Shown: positions 26,974 to 36,219, counted from the stretch's first letter. The stretch is DNA of 64,000 bases from Novosphingobium sp. PhB165 (GCF_004341845.1 NZ_SLVB01000005.1:434001-498000); one strand, 5' to 3'. Numbers and translations are program-made. Notes: generated from the sequence alone by a model not told the origin.

Positions 26974-27741
26974 GTGAACGGGGTGGTAAACCTGAGCAAA
27001 CGCGGCCTGGCATGGGGCCTTTCGCTGACGGCAGGTTCTCTGGCCGTCGCATTGTCGGGCTGTGGGCCGCAAAAGGTGGCCGTTGCGCCGCCGCCGCCGC
27101 CGCAGGCCGTCGTGATTCCGCCGCGGCCGATGCCGCCGGCAGGCGCACAGAACAACATGCCGATCCCGGCGCTTGCCGCGAACGGCATGCGCGCGACGGT
27201 CAATTCGGGCATCTCGCCCGCGCAGGCGCTGTGGAACCTGCGTTCGGCCTACAACGTGGCGGCGCTCAACTGCATGGGGCCTGATCACGGGCCGATCCTG
27301 GCGGGATACAAGGATTTCCTGATTCGCCATGCCAAGTCGCTGACGGCGACGAACAAGGCGCTCGATAAGGAATACGTGACCCGTTACGGCGCGAAAATGG
27401 GCGCCAAGACGCGCGAGACTTATCAGACGCAGGTCTACAACTTCTTCGCGCTGCCGCCGGTCGTGCCGGCGCTTTGCAACACCATGATCGGTCTTGCTGC
27501 CGAGCTTCAGACGGTTCCGGCGAACCAGCTGGACAGCGTTGCGGCGGCTGACCTTGCCAAGGCGGAGGCTCCGTACATGGAGTTCTTCAACAGCTACGAT
27601 CAGTATCGCGCCGATCTGGCTGCATGGGAATCCCGTTACGGCGCGGGTTCGGCCGCTCCGCAGCTGGCGGCACCGGTGCCGACCACTCCGGTGGCGTCGG
27701 TTCCGGCCAACAAGTCGCAGCAGCAGGCGTTTGCCCAGTAA
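26974..27741 (+). CDS. Predicted lipoprotein, unknown function
   Basis: A 255-residue protein with a lipoprotein signal: a basic start, a hydrophobic core and the lipobox LSGC at about residues 28-31. A short Pro-rich linker of several consecutive prolines follows, then a helical domain (about 65-220) and an Ala/Pro tail. No known domain was recognised; the helical part contains ALNCMGPDHGPILAGYKDFL, which may be a useful search seed. The start is a GTG at 26974. A strong terminator follows at 27784. Confidence 0.7.
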   Translation: MNGVVNLSKRGLAWGLSLTAGSLAVALSGCGPQKVAVAPPPPPQAVVIPPRPMPPAGAQNNMPIPALAANGMRATVNSGISPAQALWNLRSAYNVAALNCMGPDHGPILAGYKDFLIRHAKSLTATNKALDKEYVTRYGAKMGAKTRETYQTQVYNFFALPPVVPALCNTMIGLAAELQTVPANQLDSVAAADLAKAEAPYMEFFNSYDQYRADLAAWESRYGAGSAAPQLAAPVPTTPVASVPANKSQQQAFAQ

Positions 27742-27783
27742 TCTGTCGGCAATCTGGCGGCGCGATAGTGCCGTGATAATGCG

Positions 27784-27826
27784 AGCCGCCAGCCCCGTGT
27801 AATGCGGGCTGGCGGCTTGTTCGTTT
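27784..27826 (+). terminator. Rho-independent terminator after the lipoprotein gene
   Basis: Perfect 11-bp stem GCCGCCAGCCC (27785-27795) with GGGCTGGCGGC (27806-27816), followed by TTGTTCGTTTCC. Confidence 0.8.
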
Positions 27827-27971
27827 CCGGTGGTGCAGGGAGGGCGGTCTTGCAAGCCGTTCTGGCGGCGCGAAAATTCCCGGCCTGCGATTTTTGCTCT
27901 TTCAACGCGCGGATCTCTTCGCTAAGGGGGCGCTCCCGGTGCGCTGCGTCGCTTCGGGGCAGAACTGGAAC

Positions 27972-28047
<76 letters not shown>

Positions 28048-28093
28048 GTTCGCTCAAATCTGATCTGAGCCGGATGAACCGGTTCTACCCCGG

Positions 28094-28130
28094 CCCGAGG
28101 CGCGGATGCGCGACAAGGTCGGGTTTTTTG
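28094..28130 (+). terminator. Terminator after tRNA-Ala
   Basis: CCCGA at 28094-28098 pairs with TCGGG at 28119-28123 around an inner GCGC hairpin, followed by six T residues. Confidence 0.7.
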
Positions 28131-28192
28131 TTTATCTGGCGTTGAGGCGTTCGATCGCCCATGGCCGTCTTTGAACCCGCTGGACCGTACCC

Positions 28193-29248
28193 ATGCACTT
28201 TCTTGACCAGGCGAAAATCTACATCCGTTCAGGCGGCGGTGGCCCCGGCGCGGTCTCGTTCCGTCGCGAAAAGTACGTGGAATACGGCGGCCCCGACGGC
28301 GGCAATGGCGGCAAGGGCGCCGACATCATCTTTGAGGCCGTCGCCGGCCTCAACACGCTGATCGACTTCCGCTACACCCAGCACTTCAAGGCCCCGCGCG
28401 GCGGCCATGGCATGGGCAAGAACCGCAATGGCGCGGCGGGCAAGGACCTTGTCATCAAGGTGCCGGTGGGCACGCAGATCGTCGACGACGAGGATCGCGA
28501 GACCGTTCTGGCCGACCTGACCGAAGCGGGCCAGCGCGTGACGCTGCTCGAAGGCGGCATGGGCGGGCGCGGCAATGCCAGCTACAAGACTTCCACCAAC
28601 CGCGCCCCGCGCCAGCACCAGCCCGGCATCCCGGCGCAGGAGCAATGGGTCTGGCTGCGGTTGAAGCTGCTGGCTGACGTTGGCCTTGTCGGCATGCCGA
28701 ACGCGGGCAAGTCCACTTTCATCAACAAGCTCTCGAACGCGAAGGCCAAGGTGGGCGACTATGCCTTCACCACGCTGCGTCCGCAGCTGGGCGTCGTCAT
28801 GCACAAGAACCGCGAGTTCGTGCTGGCCGACATCCCGGGCCTGATCGCCGGCGCTGCCGATGGTGCGGGCATCGGCGACCGCTTCCTGGGCCATATCGAG
28901 CGCTGCCGCGTGCTCGTCCACCTGATCGACATCTCGAACACCGACCCGGTCGAGGCGATGCGCATCGTCGAGGAAGAGCTTGAGGCCTATGGCGGCGAGC
29001 TTGAGGACAAGCCGCGCCTTGTCGCGCTCAACAAGATCGACCTCGTCGACGATGCGCTGGCGGAGGAATACGCCAAGGAACTGCTCAAGGCCGGTGCCGA
29101 CGAGGTGTTCCCGATCTCCGGCGCTACCGGCAAGGGCATGTCGAAGCTGCTCGACGCGGTGATCGACTACCTTCCCGCCGCAACCGTCACCGAACGCCCC
29201 GACGGCGAGCGCGAAGAGGCTGACGACAAGCCGTGGTCGCCGATCTGA
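28193..29248 (+). CDS. obgE: GTPase Obg/CgtA
   Basis: Essential ribosome-associated GTPase acting in 50S maturation and growth control. 351 residues: the glycine-rich Obg fold at the N-terminus (HFLDQAKIYIRSGGGGPG to about 158), then the G domain with P-loop GLVGMPNAGKSTF, switch DIPGLIAGAADGAGIG and NKIDLV. The C-terminal tail is short and acidic. It overlaps the next gene by 16 bases. The obgE-proB neighbourhood is common in bacteria. Confidence 0.96.
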   Translation: MHFLDQAKIYIRSGGGGPGAVSFRREKYVEYGGPDGGNGGKGADIIFEAVAGLNTLIDFRYTQHFKAPRGGHGMGKNRNGAAGKDLVIKVPVGTQIVDDEDRETVLADLTEAGQRVTLLEGGMGGRGNASYKTSTNRAPRQHQPGIPAQEQWVWLRLKLLADVGLVGMPNAGKSTFINKLSNAKAKVGDYAFTTLRPQLGVVMHKNREFVLADIPGLIAGAADGAGIGDRFLGHIERCRVLVHLIDISNTDPVEAMRIVEEELEAYGGELEDKPRLVALNKIDLVDDALAEEYAKELLKAGADEVFPISGATGKGMSKLLDAVIDYLPAATVTERPDGEREEADDKPWSPI

Positions 29249-29793
29249 CATGCAAGAGCGCGGCCGTTTCGCTTGACGATCTGGGGCCGCGCATCTGCAT
29301 CATGGGGCCGTCGGGCAGTGGCAAGTCCACGCTGGCGGCGGCCATAGAAGCCTCGCGGGGGCTTCCGGCGATCCATCTCGATCAGTTGCACCATAAACCG
29401 CAGACCGACTGGGTTCCGCGGCCTTACGCAGAATTCACGGCCTTGCACGACGCCGCGATTACGGGTGAGCGCTGGGTGATCGAAGGCAATTATTCCCGCT
29501 GCCTGCCGCAACGCCTTGCGCGTGCCACGGGGATGATCCTGCTCGAAACGTCCACTCTGACAAGCCTCTGGCGTTATGTTCGCCGTTGCTGGTTCGAGCA
29601 TGACCGCATCGGCGGGCTGGCAGGGGGCAGGGACAGCCTGAAATGGCAGATGCTTCATCACATCGCCGTGGTCACGCCGCGCAATCGCAGGCGCTACCGC
29701 GAACTGCTGGCCGATATTGCGCTGCCGATGGCGGTTCTGGCCAAACCAGGCGATCTGAATCGTTTCTACAGATCCGAGCGCCTGACGAACTGA
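29233..29793 (+). CDS. Small P-loop kinase-like protein (adenylate-kinase fold)
   Basis: A 186-residue nucleoside-kinase-like protein with a Walker A GPSGSGKST near residue 25, a central IEGNYSRCLPQRLARAT and an Arg-rich lid-like region. It resembles the FlaR/topology-modulation-like group of adenylate-kinase-related proteins, whose substrates are unknown. The GTG start lies 16 bases inside obgE in another frame; no other in-frame start upstream of the P-loop was found, so the overlap appears real and implies translational coupling to obgE. Confidence 0.7.
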   Translation: MVADLTCKSAAVSLDDLGPRICIMGPSGSGKSTLAAAIEASRGLPAIHLDQLHHKPQTDWVPRPYAEFTALHDAAITGERWVIEGNYSRCLPQRLARATGMILLETSTLTSLWRYVRRCWFEHDRIGGLAGGRDSLKWQMLHHIAVVTPRNRRRYRELLADIALPMAVLAKPGDLNRFYRSERLTN

Positions 29794-29835
29794 TGGTGCT
29801 TTCTCGCGGACCGGGGAGCCATTAAGGCACCCGCC

Positions 29836-30780
29836 ATGATGGATTCGAATGTGAACCAGCGCAGGCCCGTGGACGGGCGCGCGGCTCTGATGATGGTTGG
29901 CCTCTGCGCGATCTGGGGCATGCAGCAGACGGCGCTCAAGGCGGCCGGGCCGGACATGGCGCCGGTGCTGCAAATCTCGCTGCGTTCCGGCCTTGCTGCG
30001 GTGGTGATCGCGGCGCTCGTTTTCGTGCGTGGCGAGGGCCATGCACTGCGCGGGGGTACCTGGAAACCGGGGCTCGCCATCGGCGTACTCTTCGCGCTCG
30101 AATACTTGTTTATGGGGGAGGGGCTGCGGTTCACCAGCGCCTCGCACATGGGGATCTTCCTTTACACCGCGCCGATCTTCACGGCGCTGGGGCTCCATTT
30201 CCGTTTGCCCGAGGAGCGGCTGAGCCCGTTGCAATGGCTGGGGATCGTCACGGCCTTTGCCGGTGTCGCGGTCTCGTTCCTGGGCGGCGCCCACGGCGGA
30301 CCCGGACATGATTCGGCGTGGATAGGCGACCTCATGGGCATCGGCGCCGGTGCGTCGTGGGGCGCGACGACGCTGACGCTGCGCTTCTCCCGCCTTTCCC
30401 ACGCGCCGAGTACGGTCACCACGCTCTACCAGTTGCTGGGCGCCTTCGTGCTGCTCGGCCTGCTGGCGCTGGCGACCGGGCAGACGCAAGTGACCGTCAC
30501 GCCGCTGCTGGGCCTCAGTTTTGCATTCCAGACCATCGGCGTTTCGCTGGTGAGCCTGCTCGTCTGGTTCGGGATGCTGCGGGTCTATCTGGCCTCCCGC
30601 CTTGGCGTCCTGTCGTTCATGACGCCTCTGTTCGGCGTCGCGTTCGGCGTGGCGCTGCTGGGCGAGCGACTCGAACCGGCCTTCATCGCCGGAGCGCTGA
30701 TGGTCATCGCCGGTATCCTGCTGGTCAGCGGACACGAGATGTTCCGCGCCCGGCAGGCACGTCGTGCCGCACTGAACTGA
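29836..30780 (+). CDS. EamA/DMT family transporter
   Basis: A 314-residue inner-membrane protein with ten hydrophobic helices arranged as two EamA repeats (about 20-150 and 165-300), the layout of drug/metabolite transporters. The first repeat includes ALMMVGLCAIWGMQQTALKA and the second LMGIGAGASWGATTLTLRFS, both typical starts of EamA units. Substrate cannot be predicted. ATG 29839 is an alternative start one codon later. It lies between the P-loop gene and proB on the same strand. Confidence 0.85.
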   Translation: MMDSNVNQRRPVDGRAALMMVGLCAIWGMQQTALKAAGPDMAPVLQISLRSGLAAVVIAALVFVRGEGHALRGGTWKPGLAIGVLFALEYLFMGEGLRFTSASHMGIFLYTAPIFTALGLHFRLPEERLSPLQWLGIVTAFAGVAVSFLGGAHGGPGHDSAWIGDLMGIGAGASWGATTLTLRFSRLSHAPSTVTTLYQLLGAFVLLGLLALATGQTQVTVTPLLGLSFAFQTIGVSLVSLLVWFGMLRVYLASRLGVLSFMTPLFGVAFGVALLGERLEPAFIAGALMVIAGILLVSGHEMFRARQARRAALN

Positions 30781-30894
30781 TCCCGTCGCAGCCACGCGCC
30801 ACCTTCCGGCGTTGCGGCAGTGGGACAGGGCGCCGATTGTTTCGCAAGCGGGCGCTTTTCAGCGCGCGGCATTTCACCTAGAGGCTGGCGGCAC

Positions 30895-32043
30895 ATGTCC
30901 ATCGCCCGTCTTCCTGACCTTTTCGATCCGAAGCTCTGCCCCCGCCTTGTCGTCAAGGTGGGCTCGGCATTGCTTGTCGGCGGCGAGGGTGTTCGCCGCG
31001 CATGGCTGACCGCGCTGGTCGCCGAAATCGCCGAGGCGCGTGCGCGCGGGCAGCAGGTGATCGTCGTCTCCTCGGGCGCAATCGCGCTGGGTGCGGCCAC
31101 GCTGGGATTGGACAAGGGTGGGCGCGGCTCGCTGGCCGATGCGCAGGCGAGCGCGGCGGTCGGCCAGATCGCACTATCGGGCCTCTGGGCCGAATTGCTG
31201 GGCGCGCATGGCCTCACGGCCGCGCAGATGCTGCTGACGCTGGAAGACCTTGAGGAGCGCCGCCGCTATCTCAATGTCACCGCCACGCTCGGCCGCCTGC
31301 TGGATGCGGGCGCGGTGCCGGTGATCAACGAGAACGATTCGGTGGCGACCGAAGAGATCCGCTTTGGCGACAACGACCGTCTTGCCGCCCGCGTGGCGCA
31401 GGCCGCGCAGGCAAGCGCAGTGCTGCTGCTCTCCGATATCGACGGCCTCTACGACCGTCACCCGAAGGAACCGGGCGCGGCGATGATCCCGGTAGTCGAG
31501 GGCGTCACCGCCGAGGTGCGCGCCATGGCCAGCGCCGAATCGAATTCGGGCATGGGTTCGGGCGGCATGATCTCCAAGCTTCAGGCGGCCGAAATCGCCG
31601 AACTGGCCGGGATCGCCATGGTGATCGGCAATGGCCAATACGAAAGCCCGATCCGCCGCATTGCAGGCGACGGGATCGGCACGCTGTTCATGCCGCGCGG
31701 CAAGTCCGGCGCGCGCAAGGCATGGCTGGGCGGACGACTGCGGCTGACCGGCACGATCCGCGTCGACGACGGCGCTGCCGCTGCCTTGCTGCGCGGCTCC
31801 AGCCTGCTCGCCAAGGGCGTTACCGGCGTGGACGGCACTTTCGAGCGCGGCGACGCGGTCGCGGTGGCGGACATGGCGGGCCACGTCATCGCCCATGGGC
31901 TTTCCGAATATGCCGCCGGCGAATGCGCGGCGATCCAGGGCCTGCATTCCAGCGATCAGGCCGCCGTGCTCGGCTACGCGCCGCGCTCCTCGGTCGTCCA
32001 CCGCGACCAGATGGTGCTGAAGGCGCGACCGGAAAAGGCATGA
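30895..32043 (+). CDS. proB: Glutamate 5-kinase
   Basis: First step of proline synthesis, phosphorylating glutamate; normally feedback-inhibited by proline. 382 residues: an amino acid kinase domain starting PRLVVKVGSALLV, with ENDSVATEEIRFGDND and LLLSDIDGLYDRHP, then a C-terminal PUA domain (about 285-365). ATG 30895 places the start just ahead of the kinase fold. The stop overlaps the following gene's ATG by 4 bases. proC is at 25109, and proA was not found in the window. Confidence 0.94.
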   Translation: MSIARLPDLFDPKLCPRLVVKVGSALLVGGEGVRRAWLTALVAEIAEARARGQQVIVVSSGAIALGAATLGLDKGGRGSLADAQASAAVGQIALSGLWAELLGAHGLTAAQMLLTLEDLEERRRYLNVTATLGRLLDAGAVPVINENDSVATEEIRFGDNDRLAARVAQAAQASAVLLLSDIDGLYDRHPKEPGAAMIPVVEGVTAEVRAMASAESNSGMGSGGMISKLQAAEIAELAGIAMVIGNGQYESPIRRIAGDGIGTLFMPRGKSGARKAWLGGRLRLTGTIRVDDGAAAALLRGSSLLAKGVTGVDGTFERGDAVAVADMAGHVIAHGLSEYAAGECAAIQGLHSSDQAAVLGYAPRSSVVHRDQMVLKARPEKA

Positions 32044-33002
32044 GCCGTGCAAAGACCATGAACCAGAGCGACCGTCCCGTCATCGCGCTAACCGGCGCCA
32101 CCGGCTTCGTTGGCCAGTCCGTGCTCGAAGAGGCGGTGCGGGCGGGCTATCACGTGCGCGCGCTGACCCGGCGCGAGCAGCCGGCGAATCCCTTGCTCGA
32201 TCCCCATGTCACCTGGGTGCGCGGGGAACTGCGCGATACCGCGTCGCTCTCCCTGCTCACGCGCGGGGCCGAGGCGGTGGTGCATGTGGCGGGCGTGGTC
32301 AACGCCCCCGATGCCGCCGGGTTCGAGGCGGGGAACGTCACCGGCACGCTCAACCTGATCGAGACGGCAGTGATCAAGGGCATCGCCCGGTTCATCCATG
32401 TCTCCTCGCTTTCGGCGCGCGAGCCGCAGCTTTCGGCCTATGGCGCGTCCAAGGCGCGGGCGGAGAAGCTGGTCATGGCCAGCCCGCTCGAATGGACCAT
32501 CGTGCGTCCTCCCGCGATCTACGGTCCGCGCGACAAGGAAATGTTCGAGCTGTTCCGCTCTGCCCGCTGGGGCGTGGTTCCGGTGCCGAAGCAAGGGCGC
32601 GCCTCGATGATCCATGTCGAGGATCTCGCGCGGTTGCTGGTGGCGCTGGTTCCCGGCGGCGAGCCGGTGACGGGGCGCATCTTCGAACCCGACGACGGCC
32701 GGACCGAAGGCTGGTCTCACGAAGAGATGGCGCGGGCGATCGGCTTCGCGGTCGGCAAGCGCGTGCGCGTGCTGGGCCTTTCGCCCCGGGCGCTGATGAT
32801 GGCGGCGAAGGGGGACAATTTCCTGCGCGGCGCCAATGCCAAGATGACGCAAGACCGCGCCGCCTATTTCAGCCACCCGGACTGGGTGGTGGGCGCCGCC
32901 GGACGCGTTCCGCCCGCAATCTGGGAGCCGCGCATAGCTACCACCGACGGCCTGCGCGCGACCGCCGAGTGGTATCGCGCGCAGGGGTGGCTCAAGGAAT
33001 AG
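32040..33002 (+). CDS. NAD(P)-dependent epimerase/dehydratase-like protein
   Basis: A 320-residue atypical short-chain dehydrogenase fold with the Rossmann loop ALTGATGFVGQSV and a YGASKARAE segment that supplies the Tyr and Lys of a YxxxK motif. The layout resembles the NDUFA9/complex I assembly-related or nucleoside-diphosphate-sugar epimerase branch; substrate unknown. The ATG at 32040 overlaps the proB stop (ATGA), so the two are translationally coupled; ATG 32058 is an alternative. Confidence 0.8.
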   Translation: MSRAKTMNQSDRPVIALTGATGFVGQSVLEEAVRAGYHVRALTRREQPANPLLDPHVTWVRGELRDTASLSLLTRGAEAVVHVAGVVNAPDAAGFEAGNVTGTLNLIETAVIKGIARFIHVSSLSAREPQLSAYGASKARAEKLVMASPLEWTIVRPPAIYGPRDKEMFELFRSARWGVVPVPKQGRASMIHVEDLARLLVALVPGGEPVTGRIFEPDDGRTEGWSHEEMARAIGFAVGKRVRVLGLSPRALMMAAKGDNFLRGANAKMTQDRAAYFSHPDWVVGAAGRVPPAIWEPRIATTDGLRATAEWYRAQGWLKE

Positions 33003-33008
33003 CGCGCG

Positions 33009-34325
33009 CTATCCCTGCACCGTGCCCGTGCAGCCGCCGAAGCCGATCGACACTGCGCCGTCGGTCACGAAGCGGCCTGCAAGGGCCAGTTCGTCGCCGT
33101 CCTCAAGGAACGTGCGCGTCTCGCCGGTGGGCAACGTGATCGGCTGACGGCCCGAGCGGGTGATCTCCATCAGGCTGCCCTGCGTGCCGTCGTCGGGGCC
33201 CGAGATGGTGCCGGTGCCCAGCAGGTCTCCGGTGTTCATCTCGCAGCCGTTGGAGGCATGGTGGGCGACCATCTGCGCGACCGTCCAATACATGTTCGCG
33301 GCCGGACCATGGCTGAGCCGCACCGGCGCGATGCCCGCCGCGCGCATCTTCGCGGTGGAGAGGAAGACTTCCAGCTCCAGCGACAGCGCGCCGCCAGCCT
33401 GATCAGCCTCGTCCCACAGATAGGGCAGGGGCCGGGGATCGCCCTCCGGACGCGGTGGCTGGGCGATCCGGAATGGCGCCAGCGCTTCCATCGTCACCAG
33501 CCAGGGCGAGACCGTGGTGAGGAAGTTCTTGGAGAGGAACGGGCCGAGCGGCTGATATTCCCAGGCCTGTACGTCGCGGGCCGACCAGTCGTTGAGCAGG
33601 GTCAGCCCGGCAACATGGTCCAGCGCCTCGCCGATGGGGATCGGCTGGCCCAGCGCGTTGCCGGTGCCCATCCACACGCCCAGTTCCAGCTCGTAATCGA
33701 GCCGCTTGATCGGGCCGAAAGAGGGCGCCTCGGCATCGGGCGCCTTGGTCTGGCCCTGCGGGCGGATCACCGGCGCGCCGCTGGGACGCACGGTGGAAGC
33801 GCGGCCGTGGTAGCCGATGGGGACGTGCTTGTAGTTGGGCAGCAGCGGATTGTCCGGTCGGAACAGCGTGCCGATATTGGTGGCATGGTGGATGCCCACG
33901 TAGAAGTCGGTGTAGTCCCCGATCCGTGCGGGCAAGTGGAGCGTGGCTTCGGCCATCGGCACCAGCAGCGGCTCGACTTCGGAGCGGCCGGCACCGGCTT
34001 GCTCGGCCCCGCCTTCGGTCAGCAGTGCCGAGACCCGGCGGCGCAGCGCGGCGCGCGGGCCCGCGCCCAGTGCCAGCAAGGGATTGAGACTGTCGGCCGA
34101 GGCCGCGCGGGCGGCGTCGAGCGCGGCACCTTCGACCAGGCCCGAGCCCGCGAGCGCCGCAAGGTCGAGGATCATGTCGCCGATGGCGATACCGCCACGC
34201 GGCCGCTCATCCCCGCGCGAAAACACCCCGAGCGGCAGGTTCTGGATCGGAAAGTCCCGGTGCCCATTGGCGCTTTCGACCCAGGAGCGCAGCGTGGGCG
34301 CGTGGGTTGCGTCGATCGTCGGCAT
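33009..34325 (-). CDS. fahA: Fumarylacetoacetase
   Basis: Last enzyme of tyrosine/homogentisate breakdown, cleaving fumarylacetoacetate to fumarate and acetoacetate with a divalent metal. 438 residues with an N-terminal SH3-like domain (LPLGVFSRGDERPRGGIAIG) and the FAH domain containing DYTDFYVGIHHATNIG, ELELGVWMGTGN and LLGTGTISGPDDGTQGS, all characteristic. ATG at 34325 follows GAGAGGAG. An in-frame extension of 25 residues to 34400 is basic and unlikely. Other pathway genes are not nearby. Confidence 0.95.
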   Translation of the reverse strand: MPTIDATHAPTLRSWVESANGHRDFPIQNLPLGVFSRGDERPRGGIAIGDMILDLAALAGSGLVEGAALDAARAASADSLNPLLALGAGPRAALRRRVSALLTEGGAEQAGAGRSEVEPLLVPMAEATLHLPARIGDYTDFYVGIHHATNIGTLFRPDNPLLPNYKHVPIGYHGRASTVRPSGAPVIRPQGQTKAPDAEAPSFGPIKRLDYELELGVWMGTGNALGQPIPIGEALDHVAGLTLLNDWSARDVQAWEYQPLGPFLSKNFLTTVSPWLVTMEALAPFRIAQPPRPEGDPRPLPYLWDEADQAGGALSLELEVFLSTAKMRAAGIAPVRLSHGPAANMYWTVAQMVAHHASNGCEMNTGDLLGTGTISGPDDGTQGSLMEITRSGRQPITLPTGETRTFLEDGDELALAGRFVTDGAVSIGFGGCTGTVQG

Positions 34326-34396
34326 GGGTGCTCCTCTCAAAATTCGGTTCTTGGGCGGCTTCCTAGCGCCCCTGCGGCGCAAGGTCACGGGGGCCC

Positions 34397-35134
34397 TCAC
34401 TCGGTACCTGCGGAATTATCCCAGCCATGAGTCTCGGTCATGACGAAAGGCACGGCTTGTCCCGAAGCATCGCGTGCCGGGCGAAAACGGAAGCGGCGGG
34501 TGATGTGGTCGCAGGTGGCGGCGTCAAGATCGGGCCGTCCGCTGGAGGTGAGCACCGTGCAGCCGCTGACCAGTCCGTCGGTGCCGATGCGGTAGCGCAC
34601 CGTGAGTTCGCCGCCCGCGCGGGCCTTGCGCAAATCTTCGGGCAAGTCGGAATAGAGCATTCGGCCGGCAGTCTGGCGCGGCAGCGTGGCGACGCCGGAA
34701 TTGAGATTTCCGCCGCTCCCGCCATTTCCGCCGCCGCCCGTTCCGTTGCCATTTCCGCCCGCGCCGGTTCCTGAACCCGCATCGCCCGTGCCGGTGCCTG
34801 CCATCGATACCGGGAGGGGAGAGGCCAGCACCAGCGGCGGCAGCGGAATGGCGAGCGGCGGCGCCTTGCGCCCCTCGGAGGCAGGTGCGCGGTTGGCCGC
34901 ATCATGCTTCGGGCGGGGCATAGGAGGAGGCGGCGGCGGCGGGGGAGGCGGCACCACTTCGCGCGCTGGCAGAATCGCCACCAGCGCAAGGCGCGGGCCC
35001 GGAGGCGGCTGCCGCAGATCGAGCCCCAGCACCAGCGCCGCGAACCCTGTCGCGACGACAATTGCCGAGGCCAGTGCCGCCAATGCACTCCGTGAATGGT
35101 CGTCCCGAATGATGTCCCATCGCTTCATGCTCAT
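34397..35134 (-). CDS. TonB-like energy transducer protein
   Basis: A 245-residue protein: a short cytoplasmic start, one hydrophobic helix (about 17-38), a Pro-rich stretch with ten consecutive prolines, a Gly/Asn-rich low-complexity linker (about 125-150), and a C-terminal TonB-like domain (about 160-240: ELTVRYRIGTDGLVSGCTV followed by DAATCDHITRRFRFRPA). Two cysteines in that domain may form a disulfide. The start could be ATG 35134 or 35128. No ExbB/ExbD genes are adjacent, so its receptor partners are unknown. fahA follows on the same strand. Confidence 0.75.
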   Translation of the reverse strand: MSMKRWDIIRDDHSRSALAALASAIVVATGFAALVLGLDLRQPPPGPRLALVAILPAREVVPPPPPPPPPPMPRPKHDAANRAPASEGRKAPPLAIPLPPLVLASPLPVSMAGTGTGDAGSGTGAGGNGNGTGGGGNGGSGGNLNSGVATLPRQTAGRMLYSDLPEDLRKARAGGELTVRYRIGTDGLVSGCTVLTSSGRPDLDAATCDHITRRFRFRPARDASGQAVPFVMTETHGWDNSAGTE

Positions 35135-35221
35135 GGGAACAAGTTGCAGGAGCAATTGGTTTCGCCCGATTCGCCATGCGGCCAAGTCGGTTGGAATACG
35201 ACGAAATGTTGCTGCGGCGCA

Positions 35222-35246
35222 GGAACTCGCATCGTAGCGGCCCGTT
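35222..35246 (+). promoter_or_regulatory. EcfG-type promoter of the YeaQ-like stress gene
   Basis: GGAAC at 35222-35226 and CGTT at 35243-35246 with a 16-base spacer, exactly the known EcfG consensus (GGAAC-N16/17-CGTT). Transcription would begin about 25-30 bases before the ATG at 35282. Confidence 0.75.
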
Positions 35247-35281
35247 ATGTTGGTACTTCGACCCATTACGGAGATCTGACA

Positions 35282-35551
35282 ATGACACTTCTTCTTATCC
35301 TCGTGGTCGGTGGCGTCATCGGCTGGCTCGCTTCGATCCTGATGCGCACCGATGCGCAGCAGGGGATTTTCCTCAACATCGTCGTCGGCGTCGTCGGTGC
35401 GCTGATCGCGGGCTTCCTCGTGACGCCGCTGATCGGCGGGGCGCCGATCACCAGCGGTAACTTCGATATTCTGTCGCTGTTCGCCTCGTTCCTGGGCGCG
35501 GTGATCTTGCTGGCGATCGTCAACCTGTTCCGCCGCGGCTCGATCCGCTGA
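35282..35551 (+). CDS. GlsB/YeaQ/YmgE family stress membrane protein
   Basis: An 89-residue inner-membrane protein of three hydrophobic segments with the family pattern GGVIGWLASILMRTD at the N-terminus, then GLFVT-like and LLAIVNLFRR toward the end. Family members (transglycosylase-associated protein family) are general stress proteins with unclear biochemistry. ATG 35282 is selected since upstream in-frame sequence contains the promoter. A perfect EcfG promoter precedes it, placing it in the general stress regulon. The small lipoprotein gene follows after 71 bases. Confidence 0.88.
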   Translation: MTLLLILVVGGVIGWLASILMRTDAQQGIFLNIVVGVVGALIAGFLVTPLIGGAPITSGNFDILSLFASFLGAVILLAIVNLFRRGSIR

Positions 35552-35622
35552 GCATGACGGCGACCGGGGGGCTCCAAGCCCCCCGGAGCAGACACCAGAA
35601 AATGGGAAAGGATGCCAAGACC

Positions 35623-35928
35623 ATGACCTCGATCACCATCATCCGCTCGGGCTCGCGCCTCGGCCTTGCCGCCGCAGTCGCCGCCGCCTCGCTGGGCCTT
35701 GCCGCGTGCAACAGCCATGCCGACGATGCCACGGAGAAGCAGGCCGATGCAGTCGAGCAGGCCTCGGACAACGCTGCCGATGCCATGCACGATCAGGCCG
35801 ACCAGATGACCGGCGCTGCTGCCGACGCCATGGACCAGAAGGCCGAAGCGGTCGAACATGAGGGCAAGGCCACGGCCGCCGCGCTCGACCAGAAGGCCGA
35901 CGAGCAGGCTGCGCAGAACCCGCACTGA
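35623..35928 (+). CDS. Small Ala-rich lipoprotein
   Basis: A 101-residue predicted lipoprotein with a hydrophobic signal and lipobox LAAC (about residues 26-29), then a charged helical stretch of Ala, Asp, Glu and Gln heptads (about 35-95), suggesting a coiled-coil envelope lipoprotein akin to Lpp-like or late-embryogenesis-like stress proteins. ATG 35623 has AAAGGA ahead; ATG 35602 is an alternative. It probably shares the EcfG promoter of the preceding gene. No known family was recognised. Confidence 0.7.
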   Translation: MTSITIIRSGSRLGLAAAVAAASLGLAACNSHADDATEKQADAVEQASDNAADAMHDQADQMTGAAADAMDQKAEAVEHEGKATAAALDQKADEQAAQNPH

Positions 35929-35957
35929 CATCCGGCCCCTGCCGGACATTCAGTTTC

Positions 35958-36003
35958 GGGGACGGCAGCGTGAGGGATGGCGGCATGTCTGCCGTCCCTT
36001 GCG
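35958..36003 (+). terminator. Terminator after the small lipoprotein
   Basis: GGGACGGCA (35958-35966) pairs with TGCCGTCCC (35990-35998) with an inner loop; only a short T pair follows. Confidence 0.55.
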
Positions 36004-36219
36004 CGTTCTTAATGTTGGCAATGAAGGCCTTGTCTTCGAAATGTCGACAAAATGTGCTTCACTGCCGGGGCTTGACCAATCCGGGCTTGAAGTGTCTGGC
36101 AATAAGACAGACATAGCCCACCGACCTTCTCGATGCGTTGCCGCCGGTCCCCGGAACGCGCGGTACGTCCAGGCGCTTCGAAGTCCACGTTCTTGATAAC
36201 CCGAAACAGGAAGACAGCC

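Noticed and set aside
36153..36177. EcfG promoter for sodB
   Set aside because: GGAAC is present, but the base run at the right spacing reads CGCT rather than CGTT.
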